Assembly: GCF_014323565.1 (NCBI RefSeq)
Contig: NZ_CP058669.1
Span: 1,453,501 to 1,517,500, forward strand
Source: Hyphobacterium sp. CCMP332
GTDB taxonomy: Bacteria; Pseudomonadota; Alphaproteobacteria; Caulobacterales; Maricaulaceae
Direction of reading: 5' to 3'
Length of the DNA stretch: 64,000 bases
Shown: in pieces, positions 34,474 through 43,972 of the stretch
Layout of the letters: every line of letters starts with the position of its first letter
Numbering within the stretch: the stretch's first letter is position 1
Translations under genes and position numbers: made by a program
The notes under the pieces: generated by a model
Told to the model about the DNA's origin: nothing
What the model saw: only the letters and a program-made list of their open reading frames with translations
Databases searched by the model: none

Positions 34474-35400
34474 ATGAATAGCGCCTTCTGGTGGTCAGAC
34501 TGGGCTTATCGGGATGGGGTCGTCTCGGTCAAAAGCACAGGGCACAAACTGCCCTTGCGCGGTAAATTCATCGCCGTTTGTCTGAACTGGCTGGTTTTCT
34601 ATGTCTGCATGGAAGCCTGGCGCCTGGTATCGCTACGACAGCGCGGCCCGCGAATAGCATTCACCCCGCAACGGCCCCGCCCCTGGTATTTCATTTGGGC
34701 CTGTACGCACGCCATTGGTGGCCGGATCGTCCGCAATCAGGCCAAAGCCGATCTGACCATCTATTTCGAGGACACCACCGCATCGCCGCCGCCTCAGCTG
34801 CCACAAACGGCGGCCCATATGAATTTTGGATGCTGTGACGTCTCCAAATCTCATGTTGCCAATATCTTCGAGCAGACTTTTGGCTATGCCATTGCCGTCG
34901 ACCCCTCGAAATATGTCGGCCCGGTCGTCGAGAAATCGGAAATCAACGGCGCCCATGACGGCCGCGTCCTGCAAGCCCCGTTCGAGCCGAAGCCCGGCTG
35001 CGCTTACCAGCGCCTTGTGGATAATCGCTGCGGCGACAGCCAGGTCATGGACTATCGGTGCGTGATTGTGGGCCGGGAAATGCCGCTTCTCTTCGTCAAG
35101 CGCCGGAAGATCGGAAAGCGCTTCACCAACATCAATTGCGATGTCCGGCTGGTCGAAACCTCCGAGACCTTCTCCGAGACCGAAACCGCCCAGCTCATTG
35201 AATTCGCCGCTCGCATGGGGCTGGAATGGGGCGCAATGGATGTCCTGAGAGACCAGATGGATGGCCGCCTTTATGTCGTGGACGTCAACAAGACAAACAT
35301 CGATCCGCCCATCGCCATGCCGTTGAAAGACAAGCTTAAAGCCACGTCTCGCGTCTCAAAGTCCCTGAAAACCTTCGTCGACGCCCGCGCTCAGGGATAA
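34474..35400 (+). CDS. ATP-grasp-like protein, unknown role
   Basis: A 308-residue protein. Near the C-terminus the stretch [12 protein letters not shown] followed by [12 protein letters not shown] matches the metal/ATP-binding strand pair of ATP-grasp enzymes (E-x-G-x-x-D ... D/E-V-N). The N-terminal part is Trp-rich and basic. The fold assignment rests on this motif only and the substrate is unknown. The ATG at 34474 (AGGA upstream) is preferred to a GTG at 34438. The stop overlaps pdxH by 10 bp, convergent. Confidence 0.7.
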   Translation: MNSAFWWSDWAYRDGVVSVKSTGHKLPLRGKFIAVCLNWLVFYVCMEAWRLVSLRQRGPRIAFTPQRPRPWYFIWACTHAIGGRIVRNQAKADLTIYFEDTTASPPPQLPQTAAHMNFGCCDVSKSHVANIFEQTFGYAIAVDPSKYVGPVVEKSEINGAHDGRVLQAPFEPKPGCAYQRLVDNRCGDSQVMDYRCVIVGREMPLLFVKRRKIGKRFTNINCDVRLVETSETFSETETAQLIEFAARMGLEWGAMDVLRDQMDGRLYVVDVNKTNIDPPIAMPLKDKLKATSRVSKSLKTFVDARAQG

Positions 35401-36056
35401 AGACGGTTCGTCGTCCACCCGGCGTCCTGGCGATCAAATACAAGCCGGTCATGAAGCCGGAAGGGCCGATCTCTCCAGAATTCAAAATGCACGGGATTCA
35501 GTCTGAAACCCGACCAGTGGTCAGGTCGCGGCACACTCCCGACCCCGAAGCGCGCAGCTGTCTTCGCCACCGCCTTTTCCAGCGCAAATCGGCTTTCAAG
35601 CGGGCGCGACTGTTTCGAGGCCCAGGCCCCGATCCGGCTGTCCCGGGCGCGGGACGCGAAATATGCGTCCGCTTCCTCGGACGTGACCGGTGTTACGCCG
35701 CCACGCAGCCGGACCTGCCGGCGAAGGCTCTTCCAGTGAAAGCATAGGGCCGCCTGCGGATTGGCGCCGATCTGCAAACCCTTGGCGCTTTCCAGATTGG
35801 TATAGAAGACAAAGCCATCGGCATCGAAATCCTTCAAAAGCACCATGCGAACATCGGGAAGGCCGGTTTTATCGGCTGTTGCCAATGCCATGGCATTCGG
35901 ATCATTGGGTTCCCTGAGCTTTGCATCCGCAAACCAGTCGGCGAAAAGAGCGAAAGGGTCATCCCGGTCGAATATCTCGGCGGCATTGGCATCTGCCGTG
36001 GCCTGATAATCCTCCGCACTCGGGGATCGGGGAATTTCGCTCGTCTTCCGGGTCAT
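35391..36056 (-). CDS. pdxH: Pyridoxamine 5'-phosphate oxidase
   Basis: A 221-residue FMN enzyme that oxidises pyridoxine/pyridoxamine 5'-phosphate to PLP. Signatures include [31 protein letters not shown] (split over residues about 69-89), [11 protein letters not shown] and the C-terminal [11 protein letters not shown]. The ATG at 36056 has GAGGAG eight bases upstream. Confidence 0.95.
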   Translation of the reverse strand: MTRKTSEIPRSPSAEDYQATADANAAEIFDRDDPFALFADWFADAKLREPNDPNAMALATADKTGLPDVRMVLLKDFDADGFVFYTNLESAKGLQIGANPQAALCFHWKSLRRQVRLRGGVTPVTSEEADAYFASRARDSRIGAWASKQSRPLESRFALEKAVAKTAARFGVGSVPRPDHWSGFRLNPVHFEFWRDRPFRLHDRLVFDRQDAGWTTNRLYP

Positions 36057-36141
36057 GATCTCAGCTCCTCGCTGCAAAACGATATAGGCGCTTCCGCCGC
36101 GTCAACCAATCAGGAACCTTCATCAACTTACGTTGCGGACT

Positions 36142-36636
36142 ATGTGGGGATCTGATCCGGATATTGCGCGCGCACTCAAGGCGCTGGGCCTCGGTCCGGA
36201 GGCATCAATGCCGGAAGCCAAATCCGCGTTTCGGCAAGTCGCCAAGCGCCTGCATCCCGACCACACCCCACCCACGCCGGAAACGCTGTCCAGACTGGCC
36301 GAAGCGGTCCACGCGATACGGACACTGGAAAAATCCGATTCACTGGAAGTCGAACTCGCGCTGTCGCCGGGCGACGCACGGGACGGCGTCACGCGAACCG
36401 TGACCCATCGCGGCCGGAACGGTTTGTTTCGAATATTGCCGGATTCCGCTTCCGGCACGCGCATTGCGGCGATTGGTGATCCGGCGTTCACAATCGTGAT
36501 CCGTATCGAGGCGCAGACACAGACAAGTGCGCCAACAACGGAGGCCGGGTTGAACCGTTTCGTGGATGACTTTGTTAAAGGCTCGCCAACCGCTCGTCTG
36601 GCGGGCTGGCTGCGAAAGGCCCGCTCGGCCGCGTGA
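36142..36636 (+). CDS. Compact J-domain protein with CTD-like tail
   Basis: A 164-residue protein. Residues 1-65 form a J domain with the HPD motif (KRLHPDHTPP). Residues 70-120 (VELALSPGDARDGVTRTV ... FRILPDSASGTRIAAIGD) resemble a single DnaJ C-terminal substrate-binding domain. There is no Gly/Phe linker or zinc centre. It likely stimulates an Hsp70 for a narrow set of clients. ATG 36142 lacks a clear ribosome site; a TTG at 36133 is possible. pdxH and aroC as neighbours match gene order known from other alphaproteobacteria. Confidence 0.8.
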   Translation: MWGSDPDIARALKALGLGPEASMPEAKSAFRQVAKRLHPDHTPPTPETLSRLAEAVHAIRTLEKSDSLEVELALSPGDARDGVTRTVTHRGRNGLFRILPDSASGTRIAAIGDPAFTIVIRIEAQTQTSAPTTEAGLNRFVDDFVKGSPTARLAGWLRKARSAA

Positions 36637-36686
36637 CGCTGCCGCCCGACTGATCTAGCTTGCAGCCTGAAAGAACGGGCCAACCC

Positions 36687-37775
36687 ATGTCGAACAATAC
36701 ATTCGGTCGATTATTCCGCGTCACCACCTGGGGCGAAAGCCACGGGCCGGCGCTGGGTGCCATTGTCGATGGCTGCCCCGCAGGACTGCGTCTGGATGAA
36801 GGCATGATCCAGCCCTGGCTGGATAAACGCCGGCCGGGCTCCAGCCGCCATGTCTCGCCCCGTCAGGAAGCAGATCAGGTTCAAATCCTGTCAGGAACAT
36901 TTTCGGACGACCGGACCAATGGCCCGGTGACGACGGGTGCGCCGATTTCGCTGATGATCGAAAACACCGATGCGCGATCGAAGGATTATTCCGATATCCG
37001 CGATAAATGGCGGCCGGGCCATGCCGACTACACTTACGACGCCAAATACGGTGTGCGCGATTATCGCGGCGGCGGGCGGTCCTCGGCGCGGGAAACCGCG
37101 GCACGCGTCGCGGCTGGTGCCATTGCCCGTCAAATTCTGGGTCCAGAGATTCTGATTCGCGGCGCGCTCATTCAACTGGGTGACAAAACCATCGACCGAT
37201 CCTCCTGGGACTGGGATGAGACCGGCCGCAATCCGTTCTTCTCACCCGATGCAGGCATCGTCGAAATGTGGGAAGCCGATCTCGATCAGCTTCGCCGCGA
37301 CGGCTCCTCGACGGGTGCCATCGTCGAACTTCATGTCACCGGCCTTCCGGCCGGATGGGGCGAGCCGGTTTACGGAAAGCTGGATGCAGAGCTCGCCGGA
37401 GCCATGATGTCGATTCCTGCCGCCAAGGGCGTGGAAATCGGCGCCGGATTTGCCGCAGCCGCCATGCGCGGCGAAGAGGCCGCCGATGAAATGCGCGCCG
37501 GTGAGGACGGCCCCGAATTTCTGAGTAATCACAATGGCGGCGTTCTGGGTGGCATTTCAACGGGTCAGGACCTTGTCCTCCGTATCGCCATCAAGCCGAC
37601 CTCCTCGATCCGGACCGAACGCAAAACGCTGGACCGGGATTTCAACGAGACAACCATTTCGACAAAAGGACGCCATGATCCCTGTGTGGGCATACGGGCC
37701 GTCCCCGTCGCGGAGGCCATGGCCGCAATTGTGCTGGCCGATCAGATGCTCCGCCACAGAGGACAAATGGGCTAA
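36687..37775 (+). CDS. aroC: Chorismate synthase
   Basis: A 362-residue FMN-dependent enzyme converting EPSP to chorismate, the last step of the shikimate pathway. Signatures: [39 protein letters not shown] and GGISTGQD. The start at 36687 gives the standard N-terminus [15 protein letters not shown]. Confidence 0.97.
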   Translation: MSNNTFGRLFRVTTWGESHGPALGAIVDGCPAGLRLDEGMIQPWLDKRRPGSSRHVSPRQEADQVQILSGTFSDDRTNGPVTTGAPISLMIENTDARSKDYSDIRDKWRPGHADYTYDAKYGVRDYRGGGRSSARETAARVAAGAIARQILGPEILIRGALIQLGDKTIDRSSWDWDETGRNPFFSPDAGIVEMWEADLDQLRRDGSSTGAIVELHVTGLPAGWGEPVYGKLDAELAGAMMSIPAAKGVEIGAGFAAAAMRGEEAADEMRAGEDGPEFLSNHNGGVLGGISTGQDLVLRIAIKPTSSIRTERKTLDRDFNETTISTKGRHDPCVGIRAVPVAEAMAAIVLADQMLRHRGQMG

Positions 37776-37871
37776 CCTGAACCGGGCGTTCATATTAGCG
37801 TCATGACGGCTTCGTTAACCTTGTGGCAATGGGTCGCCCCTGTGCGGCTTATCCGAAAGGAGAAGCAATCC

Positions 37872-39215
37872 ATGCTTACAATCAGACTATCTTCGCTGGC
37901 CACTGCAACGGCACTCGCCATTGCAATGGTGGCTTCCATTGAAGCCCCTCAAGCCGAGGCTCTCTATCAACAGACCGACGCACCCCTTCTGGGCGCATCG
38001 CTCGATACCAGCCAGGACGTCACGCTCGCGCAGAATGATGGCCGGCGCGGGGGCCGCGATGAACGTGCCCGGGGTGGACGCGGCGGTGGCGACGGTGCCC
38101 GCGGTGGCCGTGGTGGACGCGGCAATGACGGCGCGCGCGGCGGACGTGGCCCACGTGCTGGCGGAGCGGTTCTGCCAAATGAATCCGGTGGTATGAGAAC
38201 AGCCACTGTACCCAATGGCGGCGATCGCGGCGGCAGGGGCGCCGGTGGTGGCCGCGGTGGAAATGATGCCGGCATCCGCGGCGGACGCGGCGGTGGCGGT
38301 GATGGTACCCGTGGCGGTCGCGGTGGTCGTGGTGAAGGTGTCCGTGGCGGTCGCGGTGGTGGTGCCTATACCGGCTCCGGCGGCCGCGGTGGCCGCAATG
38401 ATGGCGCGCGCGGCGGGCGCGGTGGCGGAACCTATACCGGTTCCGGCGGACGCGGCGGGCGCGGCGACACCTATCGGGGTGGTCACGGCGACCGTAACGA
38501 CACTTATCGCGGAACACGTGGCGGTCGCAATGACGTCTATCGTGGAACGCGTGGCGGTCGCAATGATGTCTATCGCGGAACGCGCGGCGGCCACAACAAC
38601 GTGTATCGCGGCGGTCGTGACGTCCGGGTCAACCGCTACAGCGGTTATCGCGGCGGCCACACCTTCCGCGACTCGCGCGGTTCCTATCGTCGAGGCTATG
38701 TGAATGGCCGCCTGGATGCCCAGAGATACTATGGCAATTATCGCCGTCCGGTCCGCAATAGCTGGCGCTATCATGCCCGTTATTATGATCGCGGGTATAA
38801 CAGCCACAATTACCGCTATTATGATCGCGGTTGCCGGTCGAACGGTGATCAGGTCCTGGCCGGTGCCATTCTCGGTGCCCTGTTCGGGGTCGCCGTGGCG
38901 GATGATGATGCCGCTGGCGCACTGGTCGGAGGCTTCTTCGGCGCGGGTATCGGCTCTGCCCTGAATGCCTGTGATCGGGGTCAGCTGCACTATGCCGTCA
39001 GCTACTCCTTCGCCAACAACAGCCCGTATTACTGGAACAATCCCCATTCGGGTGTTCGCGGCGTGGTCTATGCCCGCGACTACTACACGGTCGGCAATCG
39101 CCGTTGCCGTTGGGGCGATGCGGAGATCTACATGCCGGATGGCAGCTTTGTGATCGACGAGGTGCGCATGTGCCAGGATGCCTATGGCCGCTGGCAGGTT
39201 GCAAACTACCAGTAA
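37872..39215 (+). CDS. Secreted RGG-repeat protein with glycine zipper and Cys module
   Basis: A 447-residue protein. Signal peptide 1-30; RGG/RGGRGG-rich domain 57-250 with internal tandem repeats; Tyr/Arg-rich segment 251-320; glycine-zipper hairpin 327-366 (LAGAILGALFGVA, LVGGFFGAGIG) that could insert in a membrane; C-terminal module 395-447 with C412-R-W and M-C434-Q, W441. The start at 37872 has AAAGGAG upstream. RGG domains usually bind RNA in the cytoplasm of eukaryotes; here the signal peptide suggests a surface or periplasmic polycation that may bind polysaccharide, DNA or phosphate groups. Function is not known. Confidence 0.85.
   Translation: MLTIRLSSLATATALAIAMVASIEAPQAEALYQQTDAPLLGASLDTSQDVTLAQNDGRRGGRDERARGGRGGGDGARGGRGGRGNDGARGGRGPRAGGAVLPNESGGMRTATVPNGGDRGGRGAGGGRGGNDAGIRGGRGGGGDGTRGGRGGRGEGVRGGRGGGAYTGSGGRGGRNDGARGGRGGGTYTGSGGRGGRGDTYRGGHGDRNDTYRGTRGGRNDVYRGTRGGRNDVYRGTRGGHNNVYRGGRDVRVNRYSGYRGGHTFRDSRGSYRRGYVNGRLDAQRYYGNYRRPVRNSWRYHARYYDRGYNSHNYRYYDRGCRSNGDQVLAGAILGALFGVAVADDDAAGALVGGFFGAGIGSALNACDRGQLHYAVSYSFANNSPYYWNNPHSGVRGVVYARDYYTVGNRRCRWGDAEIYMPDGSFVIDEVRMCQDAYGRWQVANYQ
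38343..38474 (+). repeat. Two 66-bp tandem repeats in the RGG gene
   Basis: Copies at 38343-38408 and 38409-38474, each encoding 22 residues with the core RGGRGGG-[AT]-YTGSGGRGGR. Both are in frame. Confidence 0.7.
38472..38603 (+). repeat. Four 33-bp tandem repeats in the RGG gene
   Basis: Units at 38472, 38505, 38538 and 38571, each encoding 11 residues of the type YRGTRGGRNDV. Units two to four are close to identical; the first is degenerate. They overlap the end of the 66-bp array by three bases. Confidence 0.8.
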
Positions 39216-39238
39216 GCCATAACCATTGGCGAACAGAG

Positions 39239-39268
39239 AACCGGCTCCTGAACAGGGGCCGGTTTTTG
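39239..39268 (+). terminator. Intrinsic terminator after the RGG gene
   Basis: AACCGGCTCC and GGGGCCGGTT form a 10-bp stem with one G-T pair and a 6-nt loop, followed by a run of T (39263-39267). It is 23 bp past the stop codon. Confidence 0.85.
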
Positions 39269-39347
39269 TTCATCCTGGGCTCATCCGGTTTGGCATAGGT
39301 TTTGATCAGGAGGTCAGACAGACTGGCCTCGGAAATGGAGTTTTATC

Positions 39348-40097
39348 ATGATCGGTTTTCGTACACTGCTCGTTTCAGCCGCATCGGTGATGGTGCTCGT
39401 CCCGGCGGCGCAGGCTCAGTATCAGTACCAATCGCAGACCGAATGCGAATCCAATCGCCAGGGCCGCCAGGTCGCCGGTGCGATCGTCGGGGCCATTCTC
39501 GGCGGCGTGATTGGCGCGGAAATCGAAGACGAAATCGATGATCGCGACAGCTATCGCGGCCGGGGATATCGTGGTCATCGCGGCTATCGCGGCCATCGCG
39601 GCCGCGGCGGCTATCGCTATAATGAGCGCCATGACAATGACGTCGCCGTTGTGGCCGGTGCAGGCCTCGGGGCCCTCGTCGGAGCTGGCGTGGCGGGCGG
39701 TCAGCCTTGCGACCGGAATTACAACAATCGCAATACCGGCTATTACAACAATGATTATGGCCGTCAGGACCCGTATTACGATAACGGCTATAACAATTCC
39801 GGGTACAATAACTCCGGCTATACCGATAACGGCTATTACGACGACGGCTATTATCAGGACGGATATGCCGACAATAATTACGGCAATGATCCCTATTATG
39901 GCAGCACGACGCAGTACGGAAATGAGGGCCTGGCCGGCGCTCCTGTAACGTCAGGCCGCGTGTATCAGGCGGGCACACCCCAGACCGGCAATTGCCGCTG
40001 GATGACCACCCGCAGCCAGAACCAGTACGGCACGGTGACGGCGAATGACGTCTATATGTGCCAGGGCGTCGATAATATCTGGCGTCCGGCGCAGTAG
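39348..40097 (+). CDS. Secreted Tyr/Asn/Gly-rich protein with glycine zippers and Cys module
   Basis: A 249-residue protein. Signal peptide 1-23 (AQA-Q); glycine zipper 42-57 (VAGAIVGAILGGVIGAE); RG/YRGHRG repeats 70-89; second glycine zipper 101-118; low-complexity Tyr/Asn/Gly/Asp segment 122-190 of the NGYNNSGY type; C-terminal module with C216-R-W, M-C238-Q and W245. The module has the same spacing as in the preceding gene, so both belong to one family. A GGAG site lies seven bases before the ATG. Probably envelope or extracellular; function unknown. Confidence 0.85.
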   Translation: MIGFRTLLVSAASVMVLVPAAQAQYQYQSQTECESNRQGRQVAGAIVGAILGGVIGAEIEDEIDDRDSYRGRGYRGHRGYRGHRGRGGYRYNERHDNDVAVVAGAGLGALVGAGVAGGQPCDRNYNNRNTGYYNNDYGRQDPYYDNGYNNSGYNNSGYTDNGYYDDGYYQDGYADNNYGNDPYYGSTTQYGNEGLAGAPVTSGRVYQAGTPQTGNCRWMTTRSQNQYGTVTANDVYMCQGVDNIWRPAQ

Positions 40098-40099
40098 CG

Positions 40100-40834
40100 C
40101 TAACCCTTTCGGGCGTGGACGAGGAACTCCCGGTTTCCGTCCCCGCCCGCAATCGGGCTGTCGGTCACACCGCGAATCTCAAAGCCGTACCGGCCATTCA
40201 GCCAGATCCGGAACCGTTCCAGCGCCGCCCGCAGGGCGGCGTCATCTTTTACCAGCCCCCCCTTGCCGACATGCAGGCGGCCCACCTCGAATTGCGGCTT
40301 GAACAGCGCAATCAGGTCACAGCGCGCCGCCGCCAGAGAGAGGGGCGTATCGATCACCTTCGCCAGCCCGATAAAGCTGGCATCACAGGTGATGATCTCC
40401 GGCGGGGCCGGCAGACTTTCCGCCGTCAGTTCCCGCGCATCCATCTGCTCAAGAGACGTCACCCGCGCGTCCTGCCGGAGCGTTGAATGAAGCTGGCCCG
40501 TGCCGACATCTACCCCGGTGACGTGGCGGGCTCCGGCCTCCAGCAAAACCTCGATAAAGCCACCGGTGGAGGCCCCGACGTCGAGACAGGCCTTGCCCGT
40601 CACATCGACATCAAATTCGTCCAGAGCGCCTTTCAGCTTCAATGCGGCGCGGCTGACATAGGGGTGGAGTTTTTCAGCCGAGATCACCGCGCCTTCGGCA
40701 ACCGCAAGGGAAGCTTTGCGGACGACTTGGCCATCGACCAGCACTTTCCCGGCCTCGATCGCCGCACGCGCCTGCGCCCGGCTGTCAAATTGTCCGCTTG
40801 TGACGAGATAGACGTCCAGCCGGGTCTTGCTCAC
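40100..40834 (-). CDS. tlyA: TlyA-type rRNA 2'-O-methyltransferase
   Basis: A 244-residue protein: N-terminal S4 RNA-binding domain (TRLDVYLVTSG ... IEAGKVLVDGQ) and an FtsJ-like methyltransferase domain with the SAM motif LDVGASTGGF and catalytic-type KPQFE. TlyA methylates ribosomal cytidines. The GTG at 40834, 5 bp after the dxs stop, fits the S4 start; the longer frame would overlap dxs. Last gene of the isoprenoid cluster. Confidence 0.92.
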   Translation of the reverse strand: MSKTRLDVYLVTSGQFDSRAQARAAIEAGKVLVDGQVVRKASLAVAEGAVISAEKLHPYVSRAALKLKGALDEFDVDVTGKACLDVGASTGGFIEVLLEAGARHVTGVDVGTGQLHSTLRQDARVTSLEQMDARELTAESLPAPPEIITCDASFIGLAKVIDTPLSLAAARCDLIALFKPQFEVGRLHVGKGGLVKDDAALRAALERFRIWLNGRYGFEIRGVTDSPIAGGDGNREFLVHARKG

Positions 40835-40838
40835 GGCC

Positions 40839-42755
40839 TTATTGTGCAGCGCCGATAACGGCGGCAGCCTCGTCCTCGCGTCCAAGCGCGTCCAGCACGC
40901 AGCTGACGATGTGCGGCGATGTCAGGCCGGCCGTGTCATACATGGCGTCCGGCGAGTCCTGATCCTGGAAAATATCCGGCAAGGTCATCGTGCGGATCTT
41001 GAGCCCCGCATCCAGCGCCCCGCGATCCGCCAGCATATGCAGAACGAAAGCCCCGAACCCGCCGCGCGCGCCTTCCTCGATGGTGATCAGAACTTCATGC
41101 TCGCGCGCCAGACGCAGGATCAATTCCTCGTCCAGCGGCTTGGCAAAGCGCGCATCGGCCACGGTGGCGGAAAGCCCCCGCGCGGCCAGATCGTCGGCAG
41201 CCTTGAGTGTTTCCTGCAAGCGGCCACCCAGCGACAGGAGGGCGATATGGCTGCCTTCCCGGACAATGCGGCCCTTGCCGATGTCCAGCGGTTCGGCGTT
41301 GTCGGGAATATCGATGCCTGTCCCCGATCCACGCGGATAACGGAACGCGCTGGGGCCATCATCAATCGCAACAGACGTCGCCACCATGCGGGCCAGCTCG
41401 GCCTCATCCGACGCGGCCATCAGGACAAAGCCCGGCAGCGCCCCGAGAAAGCCGATGTCAAAGGAACCGGCATGCGTCGCACCATCGGCACCGACCAGAC
41501 CGGCCCGGTCAATGGCAAAACGGACCGGAAGTTTCTGGATCGCCACATCGTGGACAACCTGATCATAACCGCGTTGCAGGAAGGTCGAATAAATGGCCGC
41601 AAAGGGCTTCATCCCTGCTGCCGCCAGTCCGGCAGCGAAGGTCACGGCATGCTGTTCGGCAATGCCGACATCGAAGGTCCGGTCGGGGAAGGCCTCTCCG
41701 AACAGATCCAGCCCCGTTCCGCCGGGCATGGCGGCGGTAATGGCGCAAATGCGGTCATCGCGGTCGGCTTCGCGGATCAGCGATTGCGCAAACACTTTTG
41801 TAAAGCTGGGAGGACCACCGGCTGACTTCTTCTGCTCTCCGGTGATGACATTGAATTTTGCAACGCCGTGATACTTGTCATCCGAGGCTTCGGCCGGCGC
41901 ATAGCCCTTGCCCTTCTGGGTGACGACGTGAACCAGCACCGGGCCCCGGTCAAAGCTCTTCACATTCTTCAGAACCTGGGTCAGCGTTTCCATGTCATGG
42001 CCATCAATCGGGCCGACATAGTAAAAACCCATCTCCTCGAACAAGGTGCCGCCGACGGCCATGCCGTGCGCATATTCCTCCGCCTTGCGGATGGTCTTTT
42101 CGAGACCGACGGCTTTCGCCATCGCCTTGCCGACCTTGCGGAAGGAACGATAGCCGCGCGACGAGACGAGATTCGCGAAATAGTGGCTCATGGCACCGAC
42201 AGGCGGCGCAATGGACATGTCATTGTCATTCAGAATGACCACCATGCGCTTGGCCATCGCGCCGGCATTATTCATGGCTTCGTACGCCATGCCGGCCGAC
42301 ATCGCGCCATCGCCAATGACCGCAATCACATTGCTGTCTTCGTCTTTCAGATCACGCGCCACGGCAAAACCAAGCCCGGCGGAAATGGAGGTCGAGGCAT
42401 GGGCCGCACCGAACGGATCGTATTCGCTTTCGGAGCGCTTGGTGAAGCCCGACAAACCGCCGCCCTGGCGTATCGTACGAATCCGGTCCCGGCGGCCGGT
42501 CAGAATTTTATGCGGATAACATTGATGGCCCACATCCCAGATCAAGACGTCTTTGGGAGTGTCGAAGACGTGATGCAATGCCACGGTCAGCTCGACCACG
42601 CCCAACCCGGCTCCCAGATGCCCCCCGGTCGTCGAGACCGCATCAATAGTCTCGGTCCGCAATTCGTCGGCCAGCATCATCAAACTGGCGAGATCCATAT
42701 CCTTCATGTCTGCCGGAGAGGACACAAGATCGAGGGTGGGAGTTTCAGAGGCCAT
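40839..42755 (-). CDS. dxs: 1-deoxy-D-xylulose-5-phosphate synthase
   Basis: A 638-residue thiamine diphosphate enzyme that condenses pyruvate and glyceraldehyde 3-phosphate, the entry step of the MEP isoprenoid pathway. TPP/Mg motif [18 protein letters not shown] with NDND; catalytic-region [17 protein letters not shown]; pyrimidine domain [11 protein letters not shown]. Length is typical. It lies 20 bp after ispA in the same direction. Confidence 0.97.
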   Translation of the reverse strand: MASETPTLDLVSSPADMKDMDLASLMMLADELRTETIDAVSTTGGHLGAGLGVVELTVALHHVFDTPKDVLIWDVGHQCYPHKILTGRRDRIRTIRQGGGLSGFTKRSESEYDPFGAAHASTSISAGLGFAVARDLKDEDSNVIAVIGDGAMSAGMAYEAMNNAGAMAKRMVVILNDNDMSIAPPVGAMSHYFANLVSSRGYRSFRKVGKAMAKAVGLEKTIRKAEEYAHGMAVGGTLFEEMGFYYVGPIDGHDMETLTQVLKNVKSFDRGPVLVHVVTQKGKGYAPAEASDDKYHGVAKFNVITGEQKKSAGGPPSFTKVFAQSLIREADRDDRICAITAAMPGGTGLDLFGEAFPDRTFDVGIAEQHAVTFAAGLAAAGMKPFAAIYSTFLQRGYDQVVHDVAIQKLPVRFAIDRAGLVGADGATHAGSFDIGFLGALPGFVLMAASDEAELARMVATSVAIDDGPSAFRYPRGSGTGIDIPDNAEPLDIGKGRIVREGSHIALLSLGGRLQETLKAADDLAARGLSATVADARFAKPLDEELILRLAREHEVLITIEEGARGGFGAFVLHMLADRGALDAGLKIRTMTLPDIFQDQDSPDAMYDTAGLTSPHIVSCVLDALGREDEAAAVIGAAQ

Positions 42756-42775
42756 CAGCTTTCGCTTTCAGTTCT

Positions 42776-43663
42776 TTAAGAGCGCCGTTCAAGCACATAA
42801 TCGGCCGCCCGTCGCAGAAGGTTCGCACTTTCACCAAAAGGTTCAAGGTGATCCTTCGCCTGCGCGGCAAGACGACGCGCCCTGTCTCGCGCACCATCAA
42901 GGCCAAGAATGGTCACAAAAGTGGCCTTGCCTTGATCATCGTCCTTGCCCACGGCTTTTCCGGCCTCGTCCGCATTACCTTCAGCATCCAGCAAATCGTC
43001 GCGAATCTGGAAAGCCAGACCGATATCATGGGCATAGCCTTCGAGGGCGCGCCGCACATCAGAGCCGGCCCCTGCCAGAATGGCACCGGCCTCGGCCGAA
43101 AACGCTATCAGCGCGCCGGTCTTCATCCGTTGCATGCGCGTGATCACATTGATGTCGGCATTTGCGCGATCCGCACTCATATCGATCATCTGCCCGCCGA
43201 CCATGCCACGCGCCCCGGAGCATGCCGCCAGACGGGCTATGAGTTCAATCCTGCGCGCCGAGCTGGCATCCGTATCCGGGCTCGCCAGCAGTTCGAAGGC
43301 AAAGGTCTGCAGGGCATCCCCGGCCAGCACAGCGGTGGCCTCGTCATATTCCTTGTGGACCGTCGGACGTCCACGGCGGACATCGTCGTCGTCCATGCAC
43401 GGCAAATCGTCGTGGATCAACGAATAGGAATGGATGCACTCAATCGCAGTAGCGACGCGCAACAGCCCGCGTTCATCGGCCCCGACAATCCGGCCGGCCT
43501 CGATGGTAATGAACGGACGCAGCCTCTTTCCGGGTCCCAGCGCCGCATACCGCATCGCAGACAGAAGGGCCGATTCCGGGCCATTGGCGCGCGGGAGCAA
43601 GGCGTCCATGGCCACGGTGACGCGATCAGCGGTCTCCGCCAGAAGGGCGCGAAAATCGTCCAT
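42776..43663 (-). CDS. ispA: Polyprenyl diphosphate synthase (farnesyl type)
   Basis: A 295-residue prenyltransferase that chains isoprene units into farnesyl or geranylgeranyl diphosphate. First Asp-rich motif SLIHDDLPCMDDDDVRRG, second QIRDDLLD, and GKRLRPF near the N-terminus. The IspA-like CMDDDD form suggests farnesyl diphosphate as product. Overlaps xseB by one base (TGATG). Confidence 0.95.
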   Translation of the reverse strand: MDDFRALLAETADRVTVAMDALLPRANGPESALLSAMRYAALGPGKRLRPFITIEAGRIVGADERGLLRVATAIECIHSYSLIHDDLPCMDDDDVRRGRPTVHKEYDEATAVLAGDALQTFAFELLASPDTDASSARRIELIARLAACSGARGMVGGQMIDMSADRANADINVITRMQRMKTGALIAFSAEAGAILAGAGSDVRRALEGYAHDIGLAFQIRDDLLDAEGNADEAGKAVGKDDDQGKATFVTILGLDGARDRARRLAAQAKDHLEPFGESANLLRRAADYVLERRS

Positions 43664-43908
43664 CAGGTCAAACCGGCATCTTCCGTTTTTACCTGCCCGT
43701 TATCATCCAGAACGATTTTCTCGACCTTGAGTTCAGCTTCGCGCAGCTTTTTCTCGCAATGGGCCTTCAGCGCCGCGCCGCGCTCATAGATCGCGATGGA
43801 CTTTTCCAGTTCGACATCACCGGACTCAAGTTGCTGAACGATGGCTTCAAGCTCGGCCAGAGCCGCTTCAAAGCTCATGGTGTCGATGGAGGTTGGTTCG
43901 TCGGACAT
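43663..43908 (-). CDS. xseB: Exodeoxyribonuclease VII small subunit
   Basis: An 81-residue protein with the XseB signature [27 protein letters not shown] and the [15 protein letters not shown] helix (each within residues 12-60). It pairs with XseA, which is not in the window. Position before ispA is the standard order. Confidence 0.94.
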   Translation of the reverse strand: MSDEPTSIDTMSFEAALAELEAIVQQLESGDVELEKSIAIYERGAALKAHCEKKLREAELKVEKIVLDDNGQVKTEDAGLT

Positions 43909-43939
43909 ACAGTCCTCCCGGATTCAGTCATCAAACTAT

Positions 43940-43956
43940 GCGGGCGGCAGGCCCGC
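43940..43956 (-). terminator. Short GC hairpin between phosphatase and xseB
   Basis: GCGGGC (43940-43945) and GCCCGC (43951-43956) with a 5-nt loop, 17 bp past the histidine phosphatase stop on the minus strand and followed by ATAGTTTG. It could attenuate read-through into xseB. Confidence 0.4.
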
Positions 43957-43972
43957 GGCAATCACATACGGC

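Noticed and set aside
35016-35024. TGTGGATAA, a perfect DnaA box
   Set aside because: It is isolated inside a coding sequence with no second box, AT-rich region or origin-type genes nearby.
38343-38603. Regular repeats that could suggest a CRISPR array
   Set aside because: Repeats are contiguous without unique spacers, are in frame within a coding sequence and encode RGG units.
37887-39047. 386-residue minus-strand frame opposite the RGG gene
   Set aside because: Ala/Ile/Thr-rich low complexity produced by the repeats; the plus-strand frame has the signal peptide, ribosome site and terminator.
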